From contig NZ_JAHWGP010000036.1 of assembly GCF_020873915.1 (NCBI RefSeq), forward strand, positions 1-64,000: DNA of 64,000 nucleotides, in the 5' to 3' direction. The notes under the pieces were generated by a model. It was given only the letters and a program-made list of their open reading frames with translations, had not been told where the DNA came from and did no database searches. Of this stretch, positions 16,265-25,321 are shown one piece after another. Within the stretch, counting starts at the first letter, position 1. Each line of letters starts with the position of its first letter. This DNA comes from Streptomyces sp. DH5 (lineage in GTDB: Bacteria > Actinomycetota > Actinomycetes > Streptomycetales > Streptomycetaceae). The position numbers and the translations under genes are program-made.

Positions 16265-18607
16265 CTACTCTCCGTTGTCGACGTCGGTGACGGTGCCGTC
16301 CTTGATGTACCGGGCGAGATTGAGCTCCGGCGCGTTGAACCGCTCGCGGACCTCCTCGCCCCACAGGACAGACTGGGTGCCCTCGTGCTTGACCAGGCCC
16401 GGGTTGATGCCGAGCTTGAAGCCGCCGGGCAGCGGCTTGCCCTCCCGGTAGGGCAGGAAGTCCAGCGGCGAGGTGCCGTCGGCGGCGTAGACGACGCAGT
16501 CGGACAGGATCGCGACGGGGTACTGGCCGGTGAACGCGGCGTGCTTGACGATCTTGCGGTGCAGGTTGATCCGGGTGCGGGAGATGACCGCCGCGCGGAT
16601 GTCCGGCCGCCACGTCGGGCGGGACAGGGCGCGCCACGGCTCGCCCGGCCGCCAGCCCTCGCCGCGCGGGCGCTCGCGTAGCTTGCCCAGGCCGCCCTTG
16701 ACCGTCGCCTTGATCGCCGAGACGACGATCGCCAGGTCCGGGTCGCGGTCCTTGTAGCCGTCCATCGCGGCGAGGAAGTCGGCCGGCTCCATGTCCGCGT
16801 GGACGCCGAGGTCGGCCATCGTGGCGAGGTAGGCGTCACGGAGCCGGTTGTACCAGCCGTCCAGGTAGCGGCCGTTGTCGTACCGGACCCATGCCTCGAT
16901 CGGCCGCACCTCGTAGCCGAGCTCCGCCGCGTACGCGACGGTGGGCGTCGCGTACCAGGCCGGCCCGTCCGGGCGCTCACCCTTCGGCGTGAACGGAGAG
17001 GGCAGCAGCGAGCCGTCCAGCTCCACCCACTCCTTGCCGACCTTCACGCGGGACAGGTCGACGTGGGAGAGGTCGACCAGCCACGAGCCGGGCAGCTTCG
17101 GGTCGAACGCCGGGGCCTTGACGTGCGTCGCCTCGCCCAGGCCGACGTTCAGACCGTTGGCACCGGCGGCGAAGGCCATGTTGACGTCGATGCCGACCAG
17201 GTGCCGCAAGGTGCACTCCGCGTCGGTCATCGGCCGCGCCCAGTCGTACGCCTCCTCGAACAGCTTCTCCGCCGGGCCACGCACGTGGAACCGGGGCAGG
17301 TCCTTGAGAACGGGGTGGCCGTCGGGGACCTCGCACGGCGGGAAGTTCATCGGGTCGATGGCGTCCTTGCCCAGCGAGCCGGGGTTGTGCTCGGAGTGCC
17401 GCTTGCCGTCGGCGTCCGGCTCGGAGGCCCGGGTCGGCGGGTGCAGGGCGGTCATCAGCTCCAGGCCGGTCACAGCCGTGGAGCCGCGCGGCGTCATCAC
17501 GCGGGAGGCGTACACGCCCAGGACGCGGGCGAGCTCCGCCGGCGGGAGCTGCGCGGCCTCGCCCCAGTGCCGGGTGTCGAGCGCGTTCCAGGAGGGGATG
17601 CACAGCTGCACGCACGCGCGCTCCGAACCGGTGGCAGGGCGGTAAATCCGCGCCCACGGTCCGAAGCCCCGCTTCGTCAACTTCCACTCCGCGCGGGCCA
17701 GCTGCTTGATGACCTTGTGGCCCTCCGGGATCCGCCCGGCGTGCTTCTCCTCCTCCGTGAGCGTGACGGGCAGGCCGTAGCGCTCCAGAGCGGCCTCGGT
17801 GAGCACGACCAGCGGGTCGGCGTCCTTGCCGGGCCCGGCGAGCTTCGGCTGACCGAGCTTGGCTTCGCGCAGTGTCCAGTCGACCAGGGCCGGGATGCTC
17901 TTGGCCGGCACGTCCAGGACCAGGCCGCCGGTGCAGTACGCCAGCACCGTGCCGTCGTCCTCGACGTCGACGACCGCGAGCGGGCCGTTCTCGAAGCGCG
18001 GGTCGGCGCCGCCCGCCGGGGTGCCGGCCGGGGCCGCCTTCTTCGCACCCGGGCGGCGCGACGTCGACGACGTCCTGGTGGTGCGCGCCGGACGCGGCGC
18101 GGCTGCCGGAGCAGCGGTGCCAGGGGCAGGGGTCTGGGTGTTCTCGGTTTCAGTCATGACCGCAGCCTCGGACGCCTGGCCTGTGGACAGAGTCCGCGCT
18201 TCCGCAGGGTCGGCGAAGCCCGCCGGGCGGGGCACGCCGGGAGAGGGGTAGAGGGATGCGGCGAGTTCGTCGACTACAGCGGTCGGCACGATTCCTTCCG
18301 GGTCGACAGCGCCGGCGAAGGTGGCGGGCACCGGGGCAGCCGGCTTCTCCAGCGTTGCGGGTGCGGGGTAGAGCTCCGCGAGCTGCCGCAGCAGCCGGGC
18401 GTAGGCCTCACGCTCAGGGCCGCGCGGCTCGGTCGGCTTCTTCGTCGACTCCCAGGCGGACACCGTGGCCCGACGCACCTTCAGCGCGCCGGCGACTTCG
18501 TCCAGCGTCAGGCCGTGCGCGGTGCGCAGCCGCTTGCGCTCCTCCGCCGGTGGCAGCGGAGATCGGGACGCGACCAGCGCGTCGACCGCGTCGAACATCT
18601 CGGACAT
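16265..18607 (-). CDS. tap: Telomere-associated protein Tap (780 aa)
   Basis: Start ATG 18607 is fixed by AGGAGGTG six bases upstream. Residues ~25-65 form an XRE-type HTH (LTLDEVAGALKVRRATVSAW) as in known Tap proteins, followed by an Ala/Pro linker and a basic patch (RRPGAKKAAPAG). A large C-terminal domain of ~500 residues includes LVGIDVNMAFAAGANGLN and a lysine-rich replication-type stretch. Tap binds telomeric 3' overhang and recruits Tpg. Slightly longer than the ~740 residues typical of chromosomal Tap, mainly in the linker. The 17-bp repeat array lies upstream. Confidence 0.93.
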   Translation of the reverse strand: MSEMFDAVDALVASRSPLPPAEERKRLRTAHGLTLDEVAGALKVRRATVSAWESTKKPTEPRGPEREAYARLLRQLAELYPAPATLEKPAAPVPATFAGAVDPEGIVPTAVVDELAASLYPSPGVPRPAGFADPAEARTLSTGQASEAAVMTETENTQTPAPGTAAPAAAPRPARTTRTSSTSRRPGAKKAAPAGTPAGGADPRFENGPLAVVDVEDDGTVLAYCTGGLVLDVPAKSIPALVDWTLREAKLGQPKLAGPGKDADPLVVLTEAALERYGLPVTLTEEEKHAGRIPEGHKVIKQLARAEWKLTKRGFGPWARIYRPATGSERACVQLCIPSWNALDTRHWGEAAQLPPAELARVLGVYASRVMTPRGSTAVTGLELMTALHPPTRASEPDADGKRHSEHNPGSLGKDAIDPMNFPPCEVPDGHPVLKDLPRFHVRGPAEKLFEEAYDWARPMTDAECTLRHLVGIDVNMAFAAGANGLNVGLGEATHVKAPAFDPKLPGSWLVDLSHVDLSRVKVGKEWVELDGSLLPSPFTPKGERPDGPAWYATPTVAYAAELGYEVRPIEAWVRYDNGRYLDGWYNRLRDAYLATMADLGVHADMEPADFLAAMDGYKDRDPDLAIVVSAIKATVKGGLGKLRERPRGEGWRPGEPWRALSRPTWRPDIRAAVISRTRINLHRKIVKHAAFTGQYPVAILSDCVVYAADGTSPLDFLPYREGKPLPGGFKLGINPGLVKHEGTQSVLWGEEVRERFNAPELNLARYIKDGTVTDVDNGE

Positions 18608-18662
18608 GGAACACCTCCTGACCCACACCCTACCCCACGAACCGTAAACATCGCGTGCTTTC

Positions 18663-18681
18663 ACCGTACGAATACCGTACG
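18663..18681. promoter_or_regulatory. Direct repeat ACCGTACG x2
   Basis: ACCGTACG occurs at 18663-18670 and 18674-18681 with AAT between, in the divergent promoter region in front of tap. Spacing of 11 bp places both on one face of the helix. Possible operator. Confidence 0.4.
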
Positions 18682-18714
18682 CGCCTTCGGGCTGGAGGTC
18701 GGCGTCCGCGCCGG

Positions 18715-18773
18715 GATGCGAGAAAGGTGACGATGCGAGAAAAGAAGAGATGCGAGAGATCTGTATGTGCGAG
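18715..18773. repeat. Four iterons with exact 17-bp period
   Basis: TGCGAG recurs at 18717, 18734, 18751 and 18768, exactly 17 bp apart. The first three copies are the longer GATGCGAGA (starting 18715, 18732, 18749) and the fourth is TGTGCGAGGA. The array lies between tap and the divergent ParB-fold gene, about 110 bases from each start. Either an origin-type iteron cluster or an operator for Tap's HTH or the ParB-fold protein. Confidence 0.75.
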
Positions 18774-18825
18774 GATTTTCTATGGCCACTCGGCCGCATC
18801 CACTGAACAGCTGGAGTTCGAGCTC

Positions 18826-19731
18826 ATGACGTCGGTGAAGAAGACCACCGCGGCCCGGAAGGTCGTGATCAAGCGAGGGAGCAAGGCTCCGGAGTACGAG
18901 CCGGTGCCGGAGGACCACCGGCCCGTCTACCACCAGAAGATCAGGGTGGGCGACCTGGAGACGGACCCGAGACTGGACGCGCAGCGCATGTTCCAGCGTC
19001 CTTGGGCCAACAAGCTGGCCGCCAAGTGGAACCCCAAAGTTCTCATGGCCGCCATCGTCTCGAAGCGGGAGGACGGCCGGTACTACCTGCTCGACGGCCA
19101 GCACTCCACGAAAGTGGCCCTGGAGAAGCACGGGCCCGACTTCGAACGGCACTGCATGGTGTACGAAGAGCTGACCCAGCCTGAGGAGGCCGCCTTGTTT
19201 CTGGCCGCGAACCGGGACCGAAAGGCCGTCAAGCCCGTGGACAACTATCGCGTGGCGCTGACCGCCGGGGAGCCCTTGGTGAAGCGGGTTGACGCTGAGG
19301 TGCTCTCCTGCGGCCTGACCGTCACCGGCAGCACCTCCCCCAACCAGATCGGTGCCGTCCAGGCGGTCCTGGCTATCGGCGAGAAGCGGCCCCAACTGCT
19401 CACCAAGGTCCTGACCACCCTGGAGCAGGCATGGGGTCGTGACCAGTCATCCTGGGACAACATGATGATCCGCGCCGTGGGGATGGTCATCCTCACCAAC
19501 TGGAAGAAGGAGGAGGCTGAACCGAGGGTCGACCTGAATCGCCTGGCCTCCGTGCTCCGTAAGCGCACCGTGCGACAGTGGAAGACCGACGCGGTCCGCG
19601 CCACCCCCTCCGGAGGCGGGTCACAGTCACGTTCCCAGCCTCTGGCCGAGAACATCGTGACGTCCTACAACATCGGTTTCACGGACACGTCCCAGCTGAT
19701 CCTGGCCCCCGGCAGGGGCGCTGGCGCGTAG
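18826..19731 (+). CDS. ParB/sulfiredoxin-fold protein, DUF6551-like (301 aa)
   Basis: ATG 18826 has GGAG nine bases upstream. Residues ~45-150 resemble a ParB N-terminal nuclease-like domain: RVGDLETDPRLDAQR, then MAAIVSKREDGRYYLLDGQ with HSTKVAL, then EEAALFLAANRDRKAVKP. No ParB HTH is evident after it. This family is common on actinobacterial plasmids and phages. It is divergent from tap and shares the iteron-bearing promoter region, so a role in replication or partition is plausible. Confidence 0.75.
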   Translation: MTSVKKTTAARKVVIKRGSKAPEYEPVPEDHRPVYHQKIRVGDLETDPRLDAQRMFQRPWANKLAAKWNPKVLMAAIVSKREDGRYYLLDGQHSTKVALEKHGPDFERHCMVYEELTQPEEAALFLAANRDRKAVKPVDNYRVALTAGEPLVKRVDAEVLSCGLTVTGSTSPNQIGAVQAVLAIGEKRPQLLTKVLTTLEQAWGRDQSSWDNMMIRAVGMVILTNWKKEEAEPRVDLNRLASVLRKRTVRQWKTDAVRATPSGGGSQSRSQPLAENIVTSYNIGFTDTSQLILAPGRGAGA

Positions 19732-19745
19732 CTCCACTCCTCGCT

Positions 19746-19793
19746 GAGGCAGGTCCCACCCCGATGCAGACGGGGTGGGACCTGCCTCGTTTT
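19746..19793 (+). terminator. 17-bp stem terminator with T run
   Basis: Perfect arms of 17 bases (19746-19762 and 19772-19788), loop of nine, followed by GTTTT. Terminates the ParB-fold gene. Confidence 0.9.
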
Positions 19794-19837
19794 CCACCCT
19801 ACGGCGGGCCGAAACGGGGTGCGCAGCAGCCGGGTAA

Positions 19838-19878
19838 TGCTGAGGGGGCGCCCCTGTACGGGACCGCCCCCCTCAGCA
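19838..19878 (-). terminator. Terminator of the leftward gene
   Basis: TGCTGAGGGGG pairs with CCCCCTCAGCA; one extra C bulges in the right arm. Lies directly after the stop of the leftward gene at 19887. Confidence 0.75.
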
Positions 19879-19886
19879 CTCGGGCC

Positions 19887-21401
19887 TTAACGGGGGCGCG
19901 GTGGCGTCATCCGTGCGTGCAGCAGGGTGCTGCGGGTGAGTTCGGTGCCCTGCTTGTGGTCCTCGTTGAGCAGCGCGGTCAGGCCCTTGGGTGCGTTCCA
20001 GTGCTCGCGCAGGTTGGGGACGGCTCCGAGATCGTCCAGGAGCACGTTGATGACGGTGGCGGCCTCGCTGGGGCGGTCACCGTATCCGTTGCCCCACCAC
20101 AGGTGCTCGGACGGTGTGCACGGGGCGGGGTGGAGGTGGCCGTCGCTGGTGGTGACCCACACGGTGTGGTGCAGGACGACCGAGGCGAGTTCGGCGTCGC
20201 CGGCCGGGAGGGACAGCGGGGCGTAGAACCGCCAGACCGGCTTGCTGTCGTGGCCGGCGGTGCGCATGACGGGCATGTCGGTGAGCGGGTCGATGAAGAA
20301 GGCCTCCGCCTTCTTGCCCTGGGCGAGGACGACGTGGGCGGCGGTCGGGTCGCACATGGTGAGCCGACGGGCCCACCGCTCGCTGACCGCGCCGGGGCGC
20401 ACCGGCACCTCGGTGAGCGCGCCGAAGGGGAGCAGGTCCGGTTGGCGGCCGACGGCGACCTCGATCGCCGCGACGGCGTCGGGGTGGTTGCTGAGGGCGA
20501 GCTTGTGCCAGCCGTCCTCGAGGACCTGGCGGTCGCCGTCGGAGCGCAGGGGGTGGTGGCTGGTGTCGGGTTCGGCCGCGATGACGACGGGGTTGCGCCG
20601 CTCGCCGTGGCCCTCTTTGCCGAAGATCTGGTTGTCGTGCAGGGTGCCGTCGATCCGGTTGTTGCGGATGTCGTTGGCCATGTCCGTCGCGGCCAGGTGC
20701 GAGGTGACGTCGAAGGCGTCGTTGCCCACGACGCGGCGCAGGGTCTTCTCGTTGTTGTTGGCCGGCACCTCCACGACGGCCGCGGGGGCGCCGGGCTTCC
20801 ACTCCCGGATCAGGTACGGCAGGCGCAGCAGGTCGGGCCACCAGGGCAGGTCCTGCCCGGCGAGGGCGGCGACGTCGCCCCAGTCGGCTTCGTACTCGAT
20901 GCCCGGTTGCGCGGTGTCGGCCGCGACCAGCGCCGGCCCGCGGAAGCTCATGTCCCCGTACAGGGCACACACGGTGACGACACCGTCCGGGTTGCCGCCG
21001 CCGGCGACGGCGGTGGCGACGTCCGTGGCGACCTTGCGGTCGTCGCAGTGCACGACCCGGATCACGCCGAGGGCGGTGTGCCAGTCCTGCGCCGGTCCGC
21101 GCACGGTGTCGTTGTACCCGACCCACTGGCCGGGCGGCAGTTCCTCGGGGAGCGGGCGCAGCAGCACGGCGCCGCGGTGGGCGAACTCCGGTGTGTGGGC
21201 CGCCCACCGGTAGATCTGGAAGCCGTCCCAGACCTCCTCGGGTTCCTTCTTGTCGCCGAACCCGGCGAGCGGATCGTGCGGCGGCTCGGTCGGCTGCGGG
21301 AAGTCGTCGTACTTCCTCACCAGCCGCCACAGTCCGAAGGAGTTGATGCCCAGCAGCTGCTGGATTTCTGTCCTGGACAGGTAGCTGTTGCTCACGCCCA
21401 T
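19887..21401 (-). CDS. Unknown protein with N-terminal HTH (504 aa)
   Basis: ATG 21401 has GAGGAG upstream. Residues ~7-50 look like a MerR/XRE-style HTH (SRTEIQQLLGINSFGLWRLV). The rest is a large mixed domain with VVIAAEPDTSHHPL, PVMRTAGHDSKPVWRFY and LWWGNGYGDRPSEAATVINVLL. No nucleotide-binding loop is evident. It follows the initiator-DciA-SLOG genes by ~200 bp on the same strand and may belong with them. Family not recognised. Confidence 0.65.
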   Translation of the reverse strand: MGVSNSYLSRTEIQQLLGINSFGLWRLVRKYDDFPQPTEPPHDPLAGFGDKKEPEEVWDGFQIYRWAAHTPEFAHRGAVLLRPLPEELPPGQWVGYNDTVRGPAQDWHTALGVIRVVHCDDRKVATDVATAVAGGGNPDGVVTVCALYGDMSFRGPALVAADTAQPGIEYEADWGDVAALAGQDLPWWPDLLRLPYLIREWKPGAPAAVVEVPANNNEKTLRRVVGNDAFDVTSHLAATDMANDIRNNRIDGTLHDNQIFGKEGHGERRNPVVIAAEPDTSHHPLRSDGDRQVLEDGWHKLALSNHPDAVAAIEVAVGRQPDLLPFGALTEVPVRPGAVSERWARRLTMCDPTAAHVVLAQGKKAEAFFIDPLTDMPVMRTAGHDSKPVWRFYAPLSLPAGDAELASVVLHHTVWVTTSDGHLHPAPCTPSEHLWWGNGYGDRPSEAATVINVLLDDLGAVPNLREHWNAPKGLTALLNEDHKQGTELTRSTLLHARMTPPRPR

Positions 21402-21605
21402 ACCGTTGCTCCTCACCGTCCCGGGGCCGCTTCGTCCCCAGGTCAGATCATGGGACGCACCGGTGGGCCGCACGTGCGGAGCGGCCCTTCCTGCCCGATT
21501 CCTCATCCGCATTGGCCGAGAACACGCCCCGCCCCTCCGAACGCGGCCGCGGCCCAGCGACGCCGTCCGCAGTGCTCCCCGGCGCCCTGCCCGACGCGGT
21601 GCGGA

Positions 21606-22562
21606 TCAGGCCCGACGACGGGCAAGCTGCTGCTGTTGTTCCTCGGGGGTGAGGCGGGGAGAGACGATGACGCGGCAGGGGATGCCCGCCTGTTGGGCCC
21701 GGTGCAGGAGCGGCGGGGCGGCTTCTTCGCGGGTCACGAACGCCAGACACAGATCAGGGTGCTGGTCCAGGAGGTCCTGGTCCCGTTCGGCCTCCGCCTG
21801 TTCACGGTCGTCGGCTGTCACGTCCACGAGGTGGGCGAAGGCGGCCACCGAGAACGGTGGGCACAGCCGCTCTGCCCAGAGGTGCGCCGTGCCGGCGGGC
21901 GCGTTGTCGCTGGTGTGCTCGATGACGAAGGAGTTCTCCGGGCCGTACAGCTGGACCGCGTCGTGCCAGGTCTCCAGGAGGACGTCCTCCACCAGGTCGC
22001 GGTTGTTCCAGTCGGAGCATCCGACCACCAGGACGGCTACGGGTCGCAGGATGCTGGGCGCCCAGTCCTTGACCGGACAGCTGGAGCCGAGGAGTTCACG
22101 GATCCGGCGCAGGGTCTCCGGCGCGCGTTCCAGCGCGGTTTCACGGTCGGCAGCGGTGTCCGCCACCGTCACCAGCTGCCCGGTCTCCTCCAGAATCTGG
22201 AGCGGGAGCACGGAGTCGGCCAGGTCCCGGCCGATGAGGTCGGGCCATCTCCTGGACACCGCGACCGGCAGCCGGGTGATGTCCTTGCGCACGATGACGC
22301 CCGTGACTCCGCCCTCCCCCACCAGGTCGCCGGCCCAAGCCGCGATGTCCTTGGCCAGCAGCCGTGCGGTGGTGCGCCACGCCGGCGTCGCGGCCTCGAG
22401 GTGGAGCCGCCGCTGCGTGTCGACGCTCACGGGCCACACGTTGGCGCCCAGGCCCGGCTTCTCCAACGGTGGCCAGTGAGCCTTGAGGCTCGCAAGCCAC
22501 TCCTGCGACCGACCGCTCATCCCCGAGAGCCTACGCACCTGCGCTCCGTCGATCCGCCTCAT
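21606..22562 (-). CDS. SLOG (YspA/DUF2493-like) nucleotide-binding protein (318 aa)
   Basis: The core at residues ~170-240 matches the DUF2493 branch of SLOG Rossmann-like domains: VAVLVVGCSDWNNRDLVEDV, then ENSFVIEHTSDNAPAGTAH, later DLCLAFVTRE. Such proteins sense or process nucleotide-derived ligands. The N-terminal 150 residues are unique. ATG overlaps the stop of the DciA-like gene as ATGA, so the two are translationally coupled. Confidence 0.7.
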   Translation of the reverse strand: MRRIDGAQVRRLSGMSGRSQEWLASLKAHWPPLEKPGLGANVWPVSVDTQRRLHLEAATPAWRTTARLLAKDIAAWAGDLVGEGGVTGVIVRKDITRLPVAVSRRWPDLIGRDLADSVLPLQILEETGQLVTVADTAADRETALERAPETLRRIRELLGSSCPVKDWAPSILRPVAVLVVGCSDWNNRDLVEDVLLETWHDAVQLYGPENSFVIEHTSDNAPAGTAHLWAERLCPPFSVAAFAHLVDVTADDREQAEAERDQDLLDQHPDLCLAFVTREEAAPPLLHRAQQAGIPCRVIVSPRLTPEEQQQQLARRRA

Positions 22563-23422
22563 GCCGACTTCCGGACCACAGGGGCCTCATGGCCTGCGGC
22601 CCTGGCCTTTCGATCCTGCCGAGCCCGACGCAGGGCAGCGGCGTGGGAGGCGTCGGCCCGGCGACGGCGCTCGGAGCGGGCTTGCTCGATCGGGGCCAGC
22701 GCGTTGTCGGCCGGCTCCTCCAGCTCGGGGAAGGCGCGACGGCTGAGTTCCCGCATCGCAGCGGTCTGCCGCTCCACCGCTTCGGCGATCCCCGGGTCGA
22801 CCCGCCGCACGGGCGCCACGGCGTGGTGGGCGGCGAGCGCGCGGTGGAACCCGGGCAGGGCCATGTCGCGGGTCTTCACCGGTGCCTGGGGCGCGGCGGC
22901 GGGCAGCGCCGGGGCTTCGCGGGGCGCCGGGCCCACCGCGCCGACGGCCAGGACCCGGACGGTACGGACCGCCTGGGTGCCGGCCGCGTCGTTCGCCGCG
23001 GCAACGATCCGGGAGCCGATCAGGCGCAGCTGCGTGGCGTACGCGGGCGAGTCCGGGCGCAGGTCCAGATGGCCGGTCTCCGCGTGGAAGGCGACCGCCT
23101 GGACGTGCGCGGCCAGCGTCGAGGAGAGGCCGGCCGCGATGTGGGGCCACTGGTCCAGAATGCTCCCGCCGGCGGCCGGGATGTCCCAGGCCCGGTCGGC
23201 CATCAGGCCCTGGAGCACGGCGGCGAACCCGGTCGGCTCCCGGCCGTCGCGCCGCACCGTCGTCCCGGTCCGGCGCTTCGCCTTGCGGGTGCCGGACTCG
23301 CCGCAGGCCTTGGCGGCCTCGCGCGCCTGGTGCAGCGCGACCCGGGCCAGGTCGACGCCGGACAGCTCCGGGGCCGGCTGCTCGCTGCTGCTGTTGGTGT
23401 TGGTGTTCAGGGTTTCGGTCAT
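22559..23422 (-). CDS. DciA-like (DUF721) replicative helicase-loader homologue (287 aa)
   Basis: Residues ~60-140 match the DciA/DUF721 core: GFAAVLQGLMADRAWDIPAA, then ILDQWPHIAAG, then HAETGHLDLRPDSPAYATQL and RLIGSRIVAAAND. DciA loads or activates DnaB-type helicase in bacteria lacking DnaC. Chromosomal copies are shorter (~180 aa); this one has ~140 extra C-terminal residues ending in Arg/Ala-rich helices. ATG 23422 has AGGAGG five bases upstream. It starts 9 bases after the winged-helix gene ends. Confidence 0.82.
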   Translation of the reverse strand: MTETLNTNTNSSSEQPAPELSGVDLARVALHQAREAAKACGESGTRKAKRRTGTTVRRDGREPTGFAAVLQGLMADRAWDIPAAGGSILDQWPHIAAGLSSTLAAHVQAVAFHAETGHLDLRPDSPAYATQLRLIGSRIVAAANDAAGTQAVRTVRVLAVGAVGPAPREAPALPAAAPQAPVKTRDMALPGFHRALAAHHAVAPVRRVDPGIAEAVERQTAAMRELSRRAFPELEEPADNALAPIEQARSERRRRADASHAAALRRARQDRKARAAGHEAPVVRKSA

Positions 23423-23431
23423 CACGGCCTC

Positions 23432-24895
23432 CTACCGGCGTGCGACGGTCATTTGGTGGGTGCTGCTGAGTAGCCTGCGTACGCGCTGCACCAGGTCAGC
23501 GCCGTAGATCTCCTCAGCGGCGGCCGGGCCGAGGGTGTCGAGCGTCGTGATGACCTGGTCGGGCCTGCCGAGCATGAACTCCTGCCAGGCCGTGGCCCGC
23601 AACTCCTTGAGCTCTTCCTTGCCGGGCACATCGGGGCCGGTCTCGCCCGCGTCCTGGTGACCGTCCGGGAGGTCGTACTGCGGCTGCTGCGGGGTGAGCG
23701 CGGCAGCGACCAGGCGGCGGACGGACTCGCTGCGTGGTGGCGTCCAGTCGCCCTCCCACTCCTGGTGGCGGGCCTTCTCCGCGCGGCGGGAGTCCCGGTA
23801 CGCCTGGACGGCGCGCTCCCGGCCTTCGTCGGTCGGCCACAAGGCCACCGCACCAGCCAGGCGTCCGGCGAGGAACCCGGACGGCCGGTGGACGATCCCC
23901 GGGGCGTCGCCGCAGTCGAGGAAGGCAATCACCTGGTCGGCCGTCCAGCCTGCGTCCGAGACCTCCTTGAGGATCCAGGCGATCCGGGGTACCGAAGCCC
24001 GGCCCATCCACGGCACCCGGCGGATCAGCTCCGAGGCCAGCTGGAAACGGCGCCCGACGCTGTTGAGCTTCCGGCGGCCGCGCTTGACCTTCTTCGGGGT
24101 GGGGGAATCGCTCTGCCCGCTTGCGAGCTTGCTCTCAGGGGGGAAGGAAGTAGTACCCGCAGAAAAGACAGCTGAGGTACCGACCTGCATTGGGGTGCAA
24201 CGGACCTCATCCGAAACAGCCGTCACAACCCCCCGCTCAGCACCCCTCACGGAGGCCTTCGCCGGGGCCTTCGACGATGTCTTCGAGCGCGGCTTGCGCA
24301 CCTTCCGGGCCGCCTTCTTCGCCAGCTTCGCCATCAGCTCCCGGCCGGCCTCCGCGATCCCGGACACGGCCCGCGTGTACGCCGGAGCGCCCTCGTCGCG
24401 CTGCACCGTGCGGATCCCCAGAGCGGCGTCGAACTCGGGCGGGATCATCCGCGCGAACTCGCTGGCCTGCGCCGGGCCGCCGGACACTCGCGTGCCCTTG
24501 ACGATCCACGCGAGCAGCCCGGCCTCCCGCAGCATCCCCAGGTGGTACTCCACCGACCGCTCCGACAGACCGGTACGACGCACCAGGTAGTCGATGCCCG
24601 GCCGGCACGGGAAAAGCTGCGCGAGCTCCTGGGCGACGCGCACGGTCGTCGGCCCGAACGAGCGCGGCCCGTGCGACCGGTGCCGCCGCGGCTTGTAGAG
24701 CCCGGACCCGGCGACCCAGTGGACCGCCTGCATCCACGAGTAGCCGTCGCCCGCGATCCGGCCCGACGACGTCGACAGCCACTGCGAAGCCTCCGGCACG
24801 AACAGCACGGGCAGCACGGCGACCGCGTCGGCGTCGTCGACCGACGGACGCGGAGCGGGCACCATCACGGCGGCAGACGCCGCCACGGCGCTCAC
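23432..24895 (-). CDS. Winged-helix replication-initiator-like protein (487 aa)
   Basis: Start taken as GTG 24895 with AGGTGG close upstream; ATG 24865 is the alternative. Residues ~80-150 form a winged helix (VRRTGLSERSVEYHLGMLRE, followed by LLAWIVKG). A Lys/Arg/Ser-rich linker (~190-260) follows, then a second helical domain with VPRIAWILKEVSDAGWTADQ. Such proteins occur on Streptomyces linear plasmids in replication regions. Position at the head of an operon with a DciA-like loader, behind a hairpin-rich non-coding stretch, suggests an origin-binding protein. Direct homology to a proven Rep is not claimed. Confidence 0.7.
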   Translation of the reverse strand: MSAVAASAAVMVPAPRPSVDDADAVAVLPVLFVPEASQWLSTSSGRIAGDGYSWMQAVHWVAGSGLYKPRRHRSHGPRSFGPTTVRVAQELAQLFPCRPGIDYLVRRTGLSERSVEYHLGMLREAGLLAWIVKGTRVSGGPAQASEFARMIPPEFDAALGIRTVQRDEGAPAYTRAVSGIAEAGRELMAKLAKKAARKVRKPRSKTSSKAPAKASVRGAERGVVTAVSDEVRCTPMQVGTSAVFSAGTTSFPPESKLASGQSDSPTPKKVKRGRRKLNSVGRRFQLASELIRRVPWMGRASVPRIAWILKEVSDAGWTADQVIAFLDCGDAPGIVHRPSGFLAGRLAGAVALWPTDEGRERAVQAYRDSRRAEKARHQEWEGDWTPPRSESVRRLVAAALTPQQPQYDLPDGHQDAGETGPDVPGKEELKELRATAWQEFMLGRPDQVITTLDTLGPAAAEEIYGADLVQRVRRLLSSTHQMTVARR

Positions 24896-25321
24896 CGGGC
24901 CACCTGGATGCACGAGAAAGAGATCATCTCGGCAGCCTTGCGCAGGTTGCCTGTGGATAGATTCCGAGCAGCGGCGGAACCCCTGCTCCCTCCCGCCCGG
25001 CGGGCAACAACTTCGGATCGCGTCCCGCCCCACGGGACGCAGCCCCGGAGCACCGCGGCGGCCGGCGCCGCCAGGAGGACGGGGGTCCCCCTCTCGGCAA
25101 GGGCGTCGGGGACCGGGGGCGGTGTGACACTCCACCCCGAAGAATCTTCGTGAGCAATGCCGTGAACAGGGCAAACGGGGCGTGCGAATCCCGTCACGCG
25201 GGAAGCGTGGGAGGCTCGAACCGGTGTGAATCGGGCACGGTCGAGCTGACAGGGGACACCGATCTCGTGCACTATGGCGGGGACACCAACCTTCATATGG
25301 ATCGCCCCGACCGCGACCAGG

